A DNA stretch of 64,000 nt from Entomohabitans teleogrylli (GTDB lineage Bacteria > Pseudomonadota > Gammaproteobacteria > Enterobacterales > Enterobacteriaceae): contig NZ_LLXO01000014.1 of assembly GCF_001484765.1 (NCBI RefSeq), positions 124,001 to 188,000 on the forward strand, written 5' to 3'. A program made the translations under genes and the position numbers. The number at the start of each line of letters is the position of its first letter. The stretch's first letter is position 1. Of this stretch, positions 33,863 through 45,107 are shown in pieces. The notes under the pieces were generated by a model that worked only from the letters and a program-made list of their open reading frames with translations, did no database searches and was not told the origin of the DNA.

Positions 33863-34264
33863 CTAAATTCCGATAGCGGGGAAGACTACGCGCTCCAGCA
33901 TATTGAGACGTACTTTGGTTATTTCAGCCCAATCCTTCATCTGTAGCCACTTTCTTGCGATGACCTCAAAAGTATTGGCGGCTTCATTAGTTTTGCGAAT
34001 CTTATCGAGCTGACGTGCCTGAGCTGGGTTGATGCCTTCACTGACTAGCTTGCGAGGCTGCTTACATTTCTCACGCGCTTCAACCCGTTTCACAAGCGGA
34101 TACTCACCCGGAGCAAACATGCTGGACTTGCCATTGATTTTGAAACGATAGCGCCACGCTTTCTTGCCGTTGGGCTTAACTTCCAGATAAAGGCCGTCAG
34201 TATCATTGAGTCGATAAAGCTTTTCTTTAGGTTTTGCTGTACGGCACTGGGTGTCTGTGAGTAT
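33863..34264 (-). pseudogene. int: Truncated P4-type tyrosine integrase
   Basis: The frame contains the N-terminal DUF4102 arm-binding domain: LTDTQCRTAKPKEKLYRLND, GLYLEVKPNGKKAWRYRFKI and MFAPGEYPLVKRVEAREKCK. It also has the start of the core-binding domain, ANTFEVIARKWLQMKDWAEI and NMLERVVFPAIG, before a premature stop. About 133 codons remain of some 400; the catalytic RHRY domain is missing. The expected start is now ATA (34262 to 34264), with no good ATG until MFAPG, so it is dead at both ends. It lies at the right edge of the accessory region, where an island integrase is expected. Confidence 0.85.
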
Positions 34265-34298
34265 AACGTTGTCCCTGTATAATTATTATAACGTTATT

Positions 34299-34350
34299 GT
34301 ACTCACCCTGAGATAAGACAAAAGTATTTTATACTCACTCCTGTACTCAT
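34299..34350 (+). repeat. Three short direct repeats upstream of the integrase remnant
   Basis: GTACTCACC (34299), ATACTCACT (34331) and GTACTCATT (34343) share TACTCA(C/T). A fourth copy in opposite orientation (TGAGTATA) lies at 34258. Such repeats beside an integrase gene fit arm-type integrase binding sites, a reading based on position only. Confidence 0.5.
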
Positions 34351-34395
34351 TTTTGACTGAGCTGTAGGGAGATAAATTGAGGCGTCATGAAAATA

Positions 34396-34421
34396 AAAAT
34401 CCATGCAATTGCATGGATTTT
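34396..34421 (-). terminator. 26-bp perfect palindrome, likely ychF terminator
   Basis: AAAATCCATGCA, AT, TGCATGGATTTT is fully self-complementary. On the minus strand it is followed by a T-rich run (TTTTTATTTT), so it can terminate leftward transcription from ychF, whose stop is 59 bases away. It closely resembles the hairpin at 32768 to 32793. Confidence 0.7.
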
Positions 34422-34479
34422 ATGGGGTTTTGTGATTCTCGCGAGATCTAATGAAACCTCATGAGGCAACAGATTTTAT

Positions 34480-35571
34480 TTAGACGTTGAACAGGAAGTT
34501 CATTACATCACCGTCTTTAACGATGTAATCTTTCCCTTCGGCGCGCATTTTACCGGCCTCTTTGGCGCCTTGCTCGCCCTTATAAGTGATAAAATCCTCA
34601 TAGGCGATGGTCTGGGCGCGGATAAAGCCTTTCTCAAAGTCGGTATGAATTTTGCCGGCTGCCTGCGGGGCAGTGGCGCCGACCGGAATGGTCCAGGCGC
34701 GCACTTCTTTTACACCCGCAGTGAAGTAGGTTTGCAGGTTCAGCAGTTCGTAACCTGCGCGGATCACGCGGTTCAGACCCGGCTCTTCCAGCCCCAGCTC
34801 CTGCATAAACTCGTCGCGCTCTTCGTCGTCCAGTTCGGCGATATCAGATTCCACGGAGGCGCACACCGGCACCACGACGGAACCTTCACTGGCGGCGATT
34901 TCACGCACCTGATCCAGATACGGGTTATTTTCAAAACCGTCTTCATTAACGTTGGCGATATACATGGTCGGCTTCAGGGTCAGGAAGCTCAGGTATTTCA
35001 CCAGATCTTTCTCTTCTTTGCTCAGGTCCAGCGCACGCAGCATACCGGCATTTTCCAGTTGCGGCAGGCACTTCTCCAGCACCGCCAGCTCGGCTTTAGC
35101 GTCTTTATCGCCGCCTTTGGCTTTTTTCTGCACCCGGTGAATGGCGCGCTCGCAGGTATCAAGGTCCGCCAGTGCCAGCTCGGTATTGATCACGTCAATA
35201 TCTTCCGCCGGATTCACTTTACCCGCTACGTGGATGATATTGTCGTTTTCAAAGCAGCGCACCACGTGGCCAATGGCCTCCGTCTCACGAATATTCATCA
35301 GGAACTGGTTGCCCAGACCTTCACCTTTGGAAGCGCCTTTCACCAGTCCGGCGATATCGACAAACTCCATGGTAGTCGGCAGAATGCGCTGCGGCTTAAC
35401 AATCTCGGCAAGTTTATCGAGACGCGGATCCGGCATCGGGACGACCCCGGTATTCGGCTCAATGGTACAGAATGGGAAGTTCGCCGCCTCAATCCCCGCT
35501 TTGGTCAGCGCATTGAACAGAGTGGATTTACCGACGTTCGGCAAGCCGACGATACCGCATTTGAATCCCAT
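34480..35571 (-). CDS. ychF: YchF, OLA1-family ribosome-binding ATPase
   Basis: YchF is a universally conserved Obg-like protein that binds the 70S ribosome and prefers ATP over GTP. The 363-residue product has the P-loop [18 protein letters not shown] (residues 8 to 25), [17 protein letters not shown] in the switch I region and [20 protein letters not shown] as G3. The G4 position reads NVNE instead of NKxD, which explains the ATP preference in the family. The C-terminal TGS domain has [16 protein letters not shown] and [13 protein letters not shown]. The length matches E. coli. It lies upstream of pth in the opposite order of transcription but on the same strand, as in E. coli. Confidence 0.98.
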   Translation of the reverse strand: MGFKCGIVGLPNVGKSTLFNALTKAGIEAANFPFCTIEPNTGVVPMPDPRLDKLAEIVKPQRILPTTMEFVDIAGLVKGASKGEGLGNQFLMNIRETEAIGHVVRCFENDNIIHVAGKVNPAEDIDVINTELALADLDTCERAIHRVQKKAKGGDKDAKAELAVLEKCLPQLENAGMLRALDLSKEEKDLVKYLSFLTLKPTMYIANVNEDGFENNPYLDQVREIAASEGSVVVPVCASVESDIAELDDEERDEFMQELGLEEPGLNRVIRAGYELLNLQTYFTAGVKEVRAWTIPVGATAPQAAGKIHTDFEKGFIRAQTIAYEDFITYKGEQGAKEAGKMRAEGKDYIVKDGDVMNFLFNV

Positions 35572-35693
35572 GGTTTAAATCACCTTAATTACTTGATAAT
35601 CATTGGGTTACATTGCAACCCGTGATGAAAAGAGACAATAACCGGCATTATACACGCAAATGGCTGGTTCCGGATGGTTAATTCAGCCGCGGG

Positions 35694-36278
35694 CTACTGC
35701 GCTTTGAAGGCATGCAGCCGATTGGTGGCCCTGGTTAATCCTTCTTTCAGCCATACTTCGGTACAGCGGGCGGCCTCATCAATAGCCTCGTCAATCAGCT
35801 TTTGCTCGCTGGCAGGAGGGCGGCCAAGGACAAAGCCAACCACCTTATTTTTGTCCCCGGGATGGCCAATACCGACCCGCAGACGATGAAATCCCGGGTT
35901 ATTGCCCAGTTTATTGATGATGTCTTTCAGGCCATTGTGGCCGCCGTGGCCGCCGCCGAGTTTAAACTTTGCTACTCCCGGGGGCAGATCCAACTCATCG
36001 TGGGCTACCAGAATCTCTTGCGGCTCAATACGGTAAAAGGTCGCCAGCGCGCTAACAGCTTTACCGCTGAGATTCATAAACGTAGTGGGAACCAACAGGC
36101 GAACATCTTCACCGCCCAGGGTAATTCGCGAAGTATAGCCGAAGAATTTTGCTTCCTCTTTTAGTGGCTGACGGGCGCGTTCGGCCAGTAAATCCACATA
36201 CCAGGCTCCGGCGTTATGGCGCGTGGCGGCATATTCTGCGCCCGGGTTCGCCAGGCCGACAATGAGTTTAATGGTCAC
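35694..36278 (-). CDS. pth: Peptidyl-tRNA hydrolase
   Basis: Pth releases tRNA from peptidyl-tRNAs that drop off the ribosome. The 194-residue enzyme has the same length as E. coli Pth and starts with GTG as there ([20 protein letters not shown]). The catalytic His is in TRHNAGAW, the Asp in [10 protein letters not shown], and [13 protein letters not shown] and [20 protein letters not shown] are intact. The gene is upstream of ychF on the same strand, with 122 bases between them. Confidence 0.98.
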   Translation of the reverse strand: MTIKLIVGLANPGAEYAATRHNAGAWYVDLLAERARQPLKEEAKFFGYTSRITLGGEDVRLLVPTTFMNLSGKAVSALATFYRIEPQEILVAHDELDLPPGVAKFKLGGGHGGHNGLKDIINKLGNNPGFHRLRVGIGHPGDKNKVVGFVLGRPPASEQKLIDEAIDEAARCTEVWLKEGLTRATNRLHAFKAQ

Positions 36279-36563
36279 GGGACTATCCTGAATACTGATA
36301 ACGGAAAACGATAAATGCAGCGTAGTGTACTGTGCTCAACAGGGGATGACAAAGTGCAACACTTTGGCCGCACAAATTGCACAATTGTTACGTAGCGTTA
36401 TCATTCATTTTTCATGTTGTTCAGTCACTTATTTGTAAAGTTTTGTTGATGAAATATTCATATCTGTGATCGTCACCCCACAATCTGGTCATGCCTGTTG
36501 TCTATACTTTGCTCATAGGGAATGAGGATTCTCCTTACCCAGCCAGATATCCGGAGGTGACAT
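36279..36563. other. Divergent intergenic region pth/ychH
   Basis: The 285 bases hold the leftward pth promoter and the rightward ychH promoter, which is listed separately. Apart from these it is AT-rich with no gene. Confidence 0.5.
36465..36508 (+). promoter_or_regulatory. ychH promoter with CRP-like site
   Basis: TATACT at 36503 to 36508 looks like a -10 box. A CRP-like half site TGTGA with a degenerate right half (36465 to 36480) is centred about 42 bases before the start expected near 36515, the class II spacing. E. coli ychH is CRP-activated, so this fits. The right half-site is weak. Confidence 0.5.
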
Positions 36564-36842
36564 ATGAAACGCAAAAACGCTTCGTTACTCGGTAATGTTC
36601 TGATGGGGATGGGCCTGGTTGTGATGGTAGGCGGCGTAGGATACGCCCTCTTAAATCAACTCCCGCAGCTTAATCTGCCACAATATTTTGAACACGGTGC
36701 GTTACTGAGTATCTTCGTCGGCGCCATTTTGTGGTTAACCGGTGCGCGTATTGGTGGGCATGAGCAGATCTCCGATCGCTACTGGTGGGTGCGTCACTTC
36801 GACAAACGCTGTCGTCGTAACGGCCAGCATAAGCCAGGCTGA
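36564..36842 (+). CDS. ychH: YchH, small inner-membrane stress protein
   Basis: The 92-residue protein has two membrane helices (VLMGMGLVVMVGGVGYALLNQ, about residues 11 to 31, and LSIFVGAILWLTGARI, about residues 49 to 64) and a basic C-terminus (DRYWWVRHFDKRCRRNGQHK). It matches E. coli YchH, a stress-induced inner-membrane protein of unclear function linked to biofilm and oxidative stress. A GGAGG site lies just before the ATG, and a terminator follows at 36868. Confidence 0.93.
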   Translation: MKRKNASLLGNVLMGMGLVVMVGGVGYALLNQLPQLNLPQYFEHGALLSIFVGAILWLTGARIGGHEQISDRYWWVRHFDKRCRRNGQHKPG

Positions 36843-36867
36843 TGTTTTGATTGCATTACCGAAAGCA

Positions 36868-36894
36868 AAAAGCCAGTCATCGTGACTGGCTTTT
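36868..36894. terminator. Bidirectional terminator ychH/dauA
   Basis: AAAAGCCAGTCA, loop TCG, TGACTGGCTTTT is a perfect 12-bp stem with A and T runs on the two sides. It can end ychH from the left and dauA from the right. Confidence 0.9.
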
Positions 36895-36912
36895 GTACTT
36901 TAGCGCCGTTTA

Positions 36913-38598
36913 TTACAGCCCGGCTAACGCGTCATTGCGGTCCGGGAAGAACACCAGTCGCCCCGGTATCGGTTTGATACCGGCCCGGGCGAGGGTTTTC
37001 AGCGGTTGAAATTCCAGATTAGTAATCCGCAGTTCACAGCCCTCAGGCAGTTTATCGACAAAACGCTGCAGGGCGTCAAGCCCGCCGGCGTCGAGCACCG
37101 CAACCGCATCCCACTGCAGAATAACGATCCTTTTCCCGTCGATACGCGTCAACAGATCGTTGAAAATCCCTTCGGCGGCGGCAAAGAACAGCGGTCCGGT
37201 CACCCGAAAGGCGAGTACGCCGTTCGGCAGCGCCACATTGATCGCCGCCAGTTTGGTCATGCGCGCGATACGGCGCATAAACAGCAGCGAGGCCAGCACG
37301 ATCCCGACGCTGATGGCGATCACCATGTCGAACAACACTGTCAGCGACATGCAGATCAGCATTACGATGATGTCGTCTTTTGGCGCCCGGCGCAGCAGGT
37401 TCAGCACTTTGTGCGCCTCGCTCATGTTCCACGCCACCATCAGCAGCAGCGCCGCCATGGCGGAAAGGGGCAGCCAGGAGAGCAGCGGCGCCAGTACCAG
37501 CAGCGCCAGAATAACCAGCAGTGAGTGAATGATTGCCGCCACCGGAGAGGTGGCGCCGGCCCGGACGTTAGCTGCCGAGCGGGCGATCGCGCCGGTGGCG
37601 GTAATGCCGCCGAAGAATGGGGCTATCAGGTTGCCCAGCCCCTGCCCGAGCAGTTCGCTGTTGGCGTTGTGTTTAGTGCCGGTCATGCCGTCCAGTACCA
37701 CCGCGCACAGCAGGGATTCGATAGCGCCGAGCATGGCCATTGAAAATGCGGCGGGCAGCAGCAGGCGGATAGACTCCCAGCTCAGGGTAAAACTGGATTC
37801 CGGGATATTCCACGGCAGGGTCAATTGCGGCAGAACCTGCGGGATGCCGTTGCCCATCGAGCCGTCGGCCAGTAGGTAGTGGAAGCGGGAACCGATAGTG
37901 GCGATATCCGATCCCAGCAGGTGGGCGATGCCCATCACGGCGCAGCCTGCCAGCAGCGCCGGCAAGTGACCGGGCAGGCGAATACCCAGCCGCGGCCACA
38001 GAATCAGTGTACCCAGCGTGACAATCCCCACTGCCGCGTCTCCCCAGTTGATAGTCGGCAACGCCATGGCCAGCGCGGCCACTTTGCTGAGGTAATCTTC
38101 CGGCACGTGGGTTATCGCCAGCCCGAAGAAATCTTTCAGTTGCATGGTGGCAATGGTGATCCCGATACCGGAGGTAAAGCCCAGCGTGACCGACAGGGGG
38201 ATGTATTCAATCAGGCGCCCTAAACGCCCGATGGCGAACAGCACCAGAAACAGGCCGGACATCAGGGTGGCGATCAGCAATCCCGCCAGCCCGAACTGTT
38301 GGGACACCGGGTAGAGGATCACCACAAACGCCGCCGTGGGGCCGGATACGCTGAAGCGCGAACCGCCGCACAGCGCAATCACAATACCCGCCACCGCCGA
38401 GGTGTACAGACCATACTGCGGCGCGACGCCGCTGCCGATAGCCAGCGCCATGGCGAGGGGAATGGCGATAATGCCAACCGTCAGCCCGGCGATCAGATCG
38501 CGCATAAAGCGTGAAGAGGTGTACTTCTCGCGCCAGCAGGCGTCGATCATAGCCCGAAATGGAACAACCTGAGTTAAGAAAGATGTTTTCACTGTCAT
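36913..38598 (-). CDS. dauA: DauA, SulP-family C4-dicarboxylate transporter with STAS domain
   Basis: DauA (YchM) imports succinate and related C4-dicarboxylates at acid pH in E. coli. The 561-residue protein has the SulP membrane domain ([20 protein letters not shown], then [20 protein letters not shown] and [16 protein letters not shown]) and a cytoplasmic C-terminal STAS domain from about residue 440 ([20 protein letters not shown]). The position between ychH and prs is the E. coli one. Confidence 0.96.
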   Translation of the reverse strand: MTVKTSFLTQVVPFRAMIDACWREKYTSSRFMRDLIAGLTVGIIAIPLAMALAIGSGVAPQYGLYTSAVAGIVIALCGGSRFSVSGPTAAFVVILYPVSQQFGLAGLLIATLMSGLFLVLFAIGRLGRLIEYIPLSVTLGFTSGIGITIATMQLKDFFGLAITHVPEDYLSKVAALAMALPTINWGDAAVGIVTLGTLILWPRLGIRLPGHLPALLAGCAVMGIAHLLGSDIATIGSRFHYLLADGSMGNGIPQVLPQLTLPWNIPESSFTLSWESIRLLLPAAFSMAMLGAIESLLCAVVLDGMTGTKHNANSELLGQGLGNLIAPFFGGITATGAIARSAANVRAGATSPVAAIIHSLLVILALLVLAPLLSWLPLSAMAALLLMVAWNMSEAHKVLNLLRRAPKDDIIVMLICMSLTVLFDMVIAISVGIVLASLLFMRRIARMTKLAAINVALPNGVLAFRVTGPLFFAAAEGIFNDLLTRIDGKRIVILQWDAVAVLDAGGLDALQRFVDKLPEGCELRITNLEFQPLKTLARAGIKPIPGRLVFFPDRNDALAGL

Positions 38599-38682
38599 CG
38601 TCCGTGAGCGAGATAACAGGCATTTATCAGCTAAATGCCGGGTACTGCTGCATTAGTCATACAAATAAATAACAATCATAAA

Positions 38683-38704
38683 AAAACCCGCCGCAGCGGG
38701 TTTT
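38683..38704 (-). terminator. Terminator of prs
   Basis: AAAACCCG, loop CCGCAG, CGGGTTTT. On the minus strand the stem is followed by TTTTTT, so it ends leftward transcription from prs; prs stops 15 bases away. Confidence 0.9.
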
Positions 38705-38718
38705 CTGACACTCTCCGA

Positions 38719-39792
<1,074 letters not shown>

Positions 39793-40662
39793 TCACCAAC
39801 GCTCGTTTGCCCCTGAAATGGCTCGGTGTAGCGGAGAAATGTTGACGCCGCACGCCACAAAACCCTGTAGCCACTCCGGGGCTTGTTCCAGCACCTGCCG
39901 GGCAGCGGACTCGGTGTCAAATTCAGCAAACACACAGGCCCCTGTGCCAGTCAGGCGCGACGGCGCGTATTCTAACAGCCAGGAAAGCAGTGCATCAACC
40001 TCACGAAAACGTTTTCTCGCGATAACCTCACAATCGTTATTAAATTCACATTTTAATAACGTTTCGATTGACCTGACCGGTGAGTTGCGCGGCAGGTCGG
40101 GATCTTTAAAAATCACCGGTGTCGGAATGCTGATTCCGGGATGCGCGACCAGGTACCATTTTTCCGGCGGTGAAACCGGAGTGAGCCGCTCGCCGACGCC
40201 TTCGGCAAACGCGGCGTGACCGTGGACGAACACCGGCACATCGGCGCCCAGCCGTAGCCCGAGCGCCGCCAGCTCATCAAGGGAAAAGCCGGTACGCCAC
40301 AGGTGATTCAACGCCACCAGCACGGTGGCGGCGTTTGAGGAACCGCCGCCCAGCCCGCCGCCCATTGGCAGCTTTTTATCGACCCCGAGGTCGGCGCCAG
40401 CGCCGTCCGCCAGGGTACCAGCCTGGCGGGCGGCATCCCTCAACAACCGGGCGGCGCGCACGATCAGATTATCGTCATCCGCCACGCCGGGAACCGGGGT
40501 GATGAGACGCAATTTGCCGTCGTCGCGCAGCGTGATGGCAATCGTGTCGCCATAGTCCAGGAACTGGAACAGCGTCTGGAGATGGTGATATCCGTCGGGC
40601 CGCCGGCCGGTAATGTACAAAAACAGATTCAGTTTCGCCGGGGAGGGCCACAGGGTTACCAT
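39793..40662 (-). CDS. ispE: IspE, 4-diphosphocytidyl-2-C-methyl-D-erythritol kinase
   Basis: IspE phosphorylates CDP-ME in the MEP route to isoprenoids. The 289-residue GHMP kinase starts [20 protein letters not shown] and has the ATP loop [20 protein letters not shown] near residue 96. [19 protein letters not shown] and [17 protein letters not shown] are also conserved. The ATG at 40662 overlaps the lolB stop by one base (TGATG); the TTG one codon earlier is not needed. prs follows 126 bases later. Confidence 0.97.
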   Translation of the reverse strand: MVTLWPSPAKLNLFLYITGRRPDGYHHLQTLFQFLDYGDTIAITLRDDGKLRLITPVPGVADDDNLIVRAARLLRDAARQAGTLADGAGADLGVDKKLPMGGGLGGGSSNAATVLVALNHLWRTGFSLDELAALGLRLGADVPVFVHGHAAFAEGVGERLTPVSPPEKWYLVAHPGISIPTPVIFKDPDLPRNSPVRSIETLLKCEFNNDCEVIARKRFREVDALLSWLLEYAPSRLTGTGACVFAEFDTESAARQVLEQAPEWLQGFVACGVNISPLHRAISGANERW

Positions 40663-41288
40663 CAATTCACCGTCCAGCTATTCATTTTTAGCTTAATACG
40701 CAGATCGCCTTCGCGCAGCTCCATGTTGGCAGGCAGCGGCGGCTGGGTACTACTGTCATAATCGCTATACACCACTTTCCAGGTCTTGCCGTCCTGCTGG
40801 TAGCTCAGTTCGCGCAGGCGATACTGGTCATCGAGCTGGTAGTCGCTGGCGTCGCCGGGTAGGCCGAGCATCCACTGGCGCAGGCTGTTAATCGGAATCG
40901 GCATCCCGGTCAGGCGGGCGATCATCTCTTCGGCATCCTGGGCGACGTAGCGCTTGCCTTTGTTATCCACCAGTTGCACCACGCCTGGCTGGGCGTTGAG
41001 TTCCATTTCGGTGCTGCCCAGCGGGTTGGTCAGCAACAGACGATAGCGGTCCGGGCCGGTCTGCTGCCAGAAGAAGCGGGCGTAGACTTTCTGGCGGTCC
41101 GACAGAAAGGCGAAGGAGCCGCGAGTCTGGTACTGAGTGATGGCGGCGATCTGTTGCTGGCGCTGTTGCCACTGCGGGGAGTCGGGACTTTTTCCCGGCC
41201 CCTGCGGTTTGTTGATGGCGCAGGCGCTGAGCAGTAGCGCGGCCAGCGGCAACAAACGCAGGGGGCGAAGACGTGACGTAATCATCAT
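40662..41288 (-). CDS. lolB: LolB, outer-membrane lipoprotein insertion factor
   Basis: LolB is itself an outer-membrane lipoprotein that receives lipoproteins from LolA and inserts them. The 208-residue precursor has a signal with lipobox LLSAC and the mature part [20 protein letters not shown]. The family core [20 protein letters not shown] and [15 protein letters not shown] is intact. The ATG at 41288 (or 41285) gives the E. coli-like length; an upstream frame extension is not supported. It is divergent from hemA, as in E. coli. Confidence 0.96.
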   Translation of the reverse strand: MMITSRLRPLRLLPLAALLLSACAINKPQGPGKSPDSPQWQQRQQQIAAITQYQTRGSFAFLSDRQKVYARFFWQQTGPDRYRLLLTNPLGSTEMELNAQPGVVQLVDNKGKRYVAQDAEEMIARLTGMPIPINSLRQWMLGLPGDASDYQLDDQYRLRELSYQQDGKTWKVVYSDYDSSTQPPLPANMELREGDLRIKLKMNSWTVN

Positions 41289-41485
41289 AATAGAGATGAA
41301 TCCTTGAAGTTCCTGGTAATAAGCGGTAATGCTAGCGTCAGGTGACAAGGGCGTCTATGGGCAGTTTGTGATAAATCATCAAATTATCTATTACTCTGAA
41401 AGAGGGCGTTCCCTTTTATTGACCTGCCGCATCCTGTATGATGCGTGCAGAAGTCCATATCAACACCGGTACTACTCCCGCTCAC

Positions 41486-42742
41486 ATGACCCTGTTAGCT
41501 TTAGGCATTAACCACAAAACGGCCCCGGTATCGCTGCGAGAGCGTGTCACGTTTTCGCCGGATACGCTTGACCAGGCCCTGGACAGCCTGCTGGCACAGC
41601 CGCTGGTGCAGGGGGGGGTGGTATTGTCGACTTGTAATCGTACCGAACTCTATCTGAGCGTTGAACAGCAGGATAATCTGCACGAACAACTGATTCGCTG
41701 GCTGTGCGATTATCACCACCTTGATGAAGAAGAACTGCGCAACAGTATTTACTGGCACCACAATAACGATGCCGTTAGTCATCTGATGCGCGTGGCCAGC
41801 GGGCTGGATTCGTTGATTCTCGGCGAACCGCAGATCCTCGGCCAGGTGAAAAAAGCCTTTGCCGATTCTCAACGCGGCCATTCGCGCTCCAGCGAACTGG
41901 AGCGGATGTTCCAGAAGTCCTTCTCGGTGGCGAAACGGGTGCGCACTGAAACCGAAATCGGCGCCAGCGCCGTGTCGGTCGCTTTCGCCGCCTGTACCCT
42001 GGCGCGGCAAATTTTCGAATCGCTGTCCGAGGTGACCGTCCTGTTGGTCGGCGCCGGGGAGACTATCGAACTGGCGGCCCGCCATCTGCGTGAACACCAC
42101 GTACGACATATGATCATCGCTAACCGCACCCGCGAGCGCGCCCAGCGTCTGGCGGATGAGGTCGGCGCCGAAGTTATCGGCCTGAGCGATATTGATACCC
42201 GGTTGCAGGAAGCCGATATCGTTATCAGTTCCACTGCCAGCCCGCTGCCAATCATCGGTAAGGGGATGGTCGAGCGCGCCCTGAAAGCGCGCCGTAACCA
42301 GCCGATGCTGCTGGTGGATATCGCGGTGCCGCGCGATGTGGAGCCGGAGGTCGGTAAACTCGCCAACGCCTACCTGTATGGCGTCGACGATTTACAGGCC
42401 ATCATTCAGCACAATATGGCTCAGCGCCAGGCGGCGGCCGTGCAGGCGGAATCCATCGTCGCCCAGGAAACCAGCGAGTTTATGGCCTGGCTGCGCGCCC
42501 AGGGCGCCAGTGATACCATCCGCGAGTATCGCAGCCAGGCGGAACTGATCCGCGACGAGCTGAGCGAAAAAGCGCTGGCGGCGCTGCAGCAGGGCGCTGA
42601 TGCTGAAGCGGTGCTGCAGGATCTGGCCCGCAAGCTCACCAACCGTCTGATTCATGCTCCAACCAAATCTCTCCAGCAGGCCGCCCGTAATGGGGATGAA
42701 GAGCGCCTGCATATTTTGCGTAACAGCCTTGGGCTGGATTAG
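41486..42742 (+). CDS. hemA: HemA, glutamyl-tRNA reductase
   Basis: HemA makes glutamate-1-semialdehyde from glutamyl-tRNA, the first step of haem synthesis. The 418 residues equal E. coli HemA. The start [20 protein letters not shown] contains the family hallmark. The catalytic Cys is in [14 protein letters not shown] near residue 50, the NADPH site in [20 protein letters not shown] near 180, and [21 protein letters not shown] is intact. The ATG at 41486 is chosen over one 16 codons upstream. The ribosome site is weak, as in E. coli. Confidence 0.98.
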   Translation: MTLLALGINHKTAPVSLRERVTFSPDTLDQALDSLLAQPLVQGGVVLSTCNRTELYLSVEQQDNLHEQLIRWLCDYHHLDEEELRNSIYWHHNNDAVSHLMRVASGLDSLILGEPQILGQVKKAFADSQRGHSRSSELERMFQKSFSVAKRVRTETEIGASAVSVAFAACTLARQIFESLSEVTVLLVGAGETIELAARHLREHHVRHMIIANRTRERAQRLADEVGAEVIGLSDIDTRLQEADIVISSTASPLPIIGKGMVERALKARRNQPMLLVDIAVPRDVEPEVGKLANAYLYGVDDLQAIIQHNMAQRQAAAVQAESIVAQETSEFMAWLRAQGASDTIREYRSQAELIRDELSEKALAALQQGADAEAVLQDLARKLTNRLIHAPTKSLQQAARNGDEERLHILRNSLGLD

Positions 42743-42779
42743 CACAACCCTCCGTCACGAATAAGGTGAATAACCACCC

Positions 42780-43862
42780 ATGAAGCCTTCTATTGTTGCC
42801 AAACTGGAAGCCCTGCGGGAGCGCCATGAAGAAGTTCAGGCCCTGCTGGGGGACGCTGCGACGATTGCCGATCAGGAGCGTTTTCGCGCGCTCTCCCGGG
42901 AATATGCCCAGCTTAGCGATGTATCTGGCTGTTTTCTCCAGTGGCAGCAGGTTCAGGAAGATATCGCCACGGCGGAAAGCCTGCTTGACGATCCGGAAAT
43001 GAAAGATATGGCGCAGGAAGAGCTGCGCGATGCGAAACAACACAGCGAAACCCTGGAACAGCAGTTACAGGTGCTATTGCTGCCGAAGGACCCGGACGAT
43101 GAGCGTAATGCGTTTCTCGAAGTGCGCGCCGGCACCGGCGGCGATGAAGCGGCCCTATTTGCCGGCGATCTATTCCGCATGTACTCCCGCTATGCTGAAT
43201 CGCGCCGCTGGCGGGTGGAAATCATGAGCGCCAACGACGGGGAACACGGCGGCTATAAAGAGGTCATCGCCAAAATCAGCGGCGACGGGGTCTATGGCCG
43301 CCTGAAGTTTGAATCCGGCGGCCACCGGGTACAGCGGGTTCCGGCTACGGAATCCCAGGGGCGTATTCACACCTCTGCCTGTACGGTGGCGGTGATGCCG
43401 GAGCTGCCGGAAGCCGAGCTGCCGGATATTAACCCGGCGGATCTGCGCATCGATACCTTCCGTTCCTCCGGCGCCGGCGGGCAGCACGTTAACACCACCG
43501 ATTCGGCAATCCGTATTACCCACCTGCCGACCGGGATTGTGGTGGAGTGCCAGGACGAACGCTCACAGCACAAAAACAAAGCTAAAGCGCTGGCGGTGCT
43601 CGGCGCGCGTATTCACGCCGCTGAAGTCGCCAAACGCCAGCAGGAAGAGTCTTCCACCCGGCGTAATCTGTTGGGCAGCGGCGATCGTTCGGATCGTAAC
43701 CGCACTTATAACTTTCCGCAGGGGCGAGTTACCGATCATCGCATTAACCTGACGCTGTACCGGCTGGATGAAGTCATGGAAGGAAAACTGGACATGCTGA
43801 TTGAGCCTATTGTTCAGGAGTACCAGGCCGATCAGTTGGCGGCGCTCGCCGGGCAGGATTGA
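42780..43862 (+). CDS. prfA: PrfA, peptide chain release factor 1
   Basis: RF1 recognises UAG and UAA stop codons. The 360-residue length equals E. coli. The GGQ motif is in [20 protein letters not shown] near residue 230, and the codon-reading tripeptide PAT appears in [17 protein letters not shown] near residue 185. Helical domain 1 begins [20 protein letters not shown]. It lies 37 bases after hemA and overlaps prmC, which methylates the GGQ glutamine. Confidence 0.98.
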   Translation: MKPSIVAKLEALRERHEEVQALLGDAATIADQERFRALSREYAQLSDVSGCFLQWQQVQEDIATAESLLDDPEMKDMAQEELRDAKQHSETLEQQLQVLLLPKDPDDERNAFLEVRAGTGGDEAALFAGDLFRMYSRYAESRRWRVEIMSANDGEHGGYKEVIAKISGDGVYGRLKFESGGHRVQRVPATESQGRIHTSACTVAVMPELPEAELPDINPADLRIDTFRSSGAGGQHVNTTDSAIRITHLPTGIVVECQDERSQHKNKAKALAVLGARIHAAEVAKRQQEESSTRRNLLGSGDRSDRNRTYNFPQGRVTDHRINLTLYRLDEVMEGKLDMLIEPIVQEYQADQLAALAGQD

Positions 43863-44692
43863 TGGAGTATCAGCTCTGGCTTAAACAGGCTATCGCGCAA
43901 CTGCGCGGCGGGGAAAGTCCGCGCCGCGATGCCGAAATCATTCTGCAGCATGTTACCGGCAAAAACCGAACCTTTATTCTGGCGTTTGGCGAAACCGTGC
44001 TCGACGATGATCAACTGGCGCAACTGGACGGGTTGCTGGCACGGCGTATTGCCGGTGAGCCGGTGGCTTATCTTATCGGCGTCAGAGAGTTCTGGTCATT
44101 GCCGCTGGAGGTATCGCCAGCCACTCTGATACCGCGTCCCGATACCGAATGTCTGGTGGAACAGGCGCTGGCCCGCTTGCCGCAACAATCCGCGGCGATC
44201 CTTGATTTAGGCACCGGCACCGGCGCGCTGGCGCTGGCGCTGGCCAGCGAACGTGCGGATTGCCAGGTGACCGCCGTGGACGTGGTGCCGGAAGCCGTCG
44301 CTCTGGCGGCGCGCAACGCGCAGCGCCTTGGTATCGCGAATGTCTCGGTGCTGCACAGCAACTGGTTCAGCGCTCTGGCGGACAGACGTTTTACGATGAT
44401 TGTCAGTAATCCTCCGTATATTGATGCGCAGGATCCCCATCTGGAACAGGGGGATGTGCGTTTCGAACCGGCCAGCGCGCTGGTCGCCGGGCAAAACGGC
44501 CTGGCGGACATTGCGGCGCTGGTGACTCAGGGAAGGGAGCACCTGTTGCCAGGTGGGTGGCTGCTGCTTGAGCACGGCTGGCAACAGGGGGAAGCGGTGC
44601 GTCGCCTGTTTATGGCGGCAGGATATTGCGCCGTTGAAACCTGCCGCGATTATGGCGGCAATGAACGCCTGACTTTGGGGCAATACCTTTAA
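43862..44692 (+). CDS. prmC: PrmC, release factor glutamine methyltransferase
   Basis: PrmC (HemK) methylates the GGQ glutamine of RF1 and RF2. The 276-residue enzyme has the SAM site LDLGTGTGALALALASERAD near residue 117 and the catalytic NPPY in TMIVSNPPYIDAQDPHL near residue 182. The ATG at 43862 shares its A with the prfA stop (TGATG); the TTG one codon earlier is not needed. The N-terminus [11 protein letters not shown] matches E. coli. Confidence 0.97.
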   Translation: MEYQLWLKQAIAQLRGGESPRRDAEIILQHVTGKNRTFILAFGETVLDDDQLAQLDGLLARRIAGEPVAYLIGVREFWSLPLEVSPATLIPRPDTECLVEQALARLPQQSAAILDLGTGTGALALALASERADCQVTAVDVVPEAVALAARNAQRLGIANVSVLHSNWFSALADRRFTMIVSNPPYIDAQDPHLEQGDVRFEPASALVAGQNGLADIAALVTQGREHLLPGGWLLLEHGWQQGEAVRRLFMAAGYCAVETCRDYGGNERLTLGQYL

Positions 44693-44711
44693 CTGACAGG
44701 AGCGGCTGACT

Positions 44712-45107
44712 GTGGCAGCTTATTTTGCGTTTAAGCATCTGCATATTCTGACAGTCGTGATTTCTGTCACACTGTTTGTTTTACGTTACTGGTGGCAGTA
44801 TCGTGCGTCGCCGATGGCGGCAAAGCGCTGGGTGCGCATTGTACCGCACGTTAACGACACGTTGCTGCTGTTGAGCGGCGCGGCGCTGATGGTTATCACC
44901 CGTTTCTGGCCGTTTACGCCCCAGGGGGCATGGCTGACGGAGAAGCTGTTTGGCGTTATTATCTATATCGTTTTAGGGTTTATCGCGCTGGGGAGACGCC
45001 CGCGCAGTCAGCAGGTGCGCTGGGTGGCGTTTCTGCTGGGGCTGGTGGTGCTTTACATCATCATTAAACTCGCCACCACAAAAATACCGTTACTGGGGTT
45101 AGTATGA
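44712..45107 (+). CDS. sirB2: SirB2 (YchQ), small membrane protein
   Basis: The 131-residue protein has four membrane segments, for example FKHLHILTVVISVTLFVLRY, VNDTLLLLSGAALMVITRF and KLFGVIIYIVLGFIALG, and ends LVVLYIIIKLATTKIPLLGL. It matches the SirB family in length and position between prmC and sirB1. It starts with GTG at 44712 after AGGAGCGG. Its function is not known; the name comes from an effect on invasion-gene regulation in Salmonella. Confidence 0.93.
   Translation: MAAYFAFKHLHILTVVISVTLFVLRYWWQYRASPMAAKRWVRIVPHVNDTLLLLSGAALMVITRFWPFTPQGAWLTEKLFGVIIYIVLGFIALGRRPRSQQVRWVAFLLGLVVLYIIIKLATTKIPLLGLV

Noticed and set aside
34570-35625. 351-codon frame opposite ychF
   Set aside because: It lies wholly antisense to the highly conserved ychF gene and resembles no protein family.
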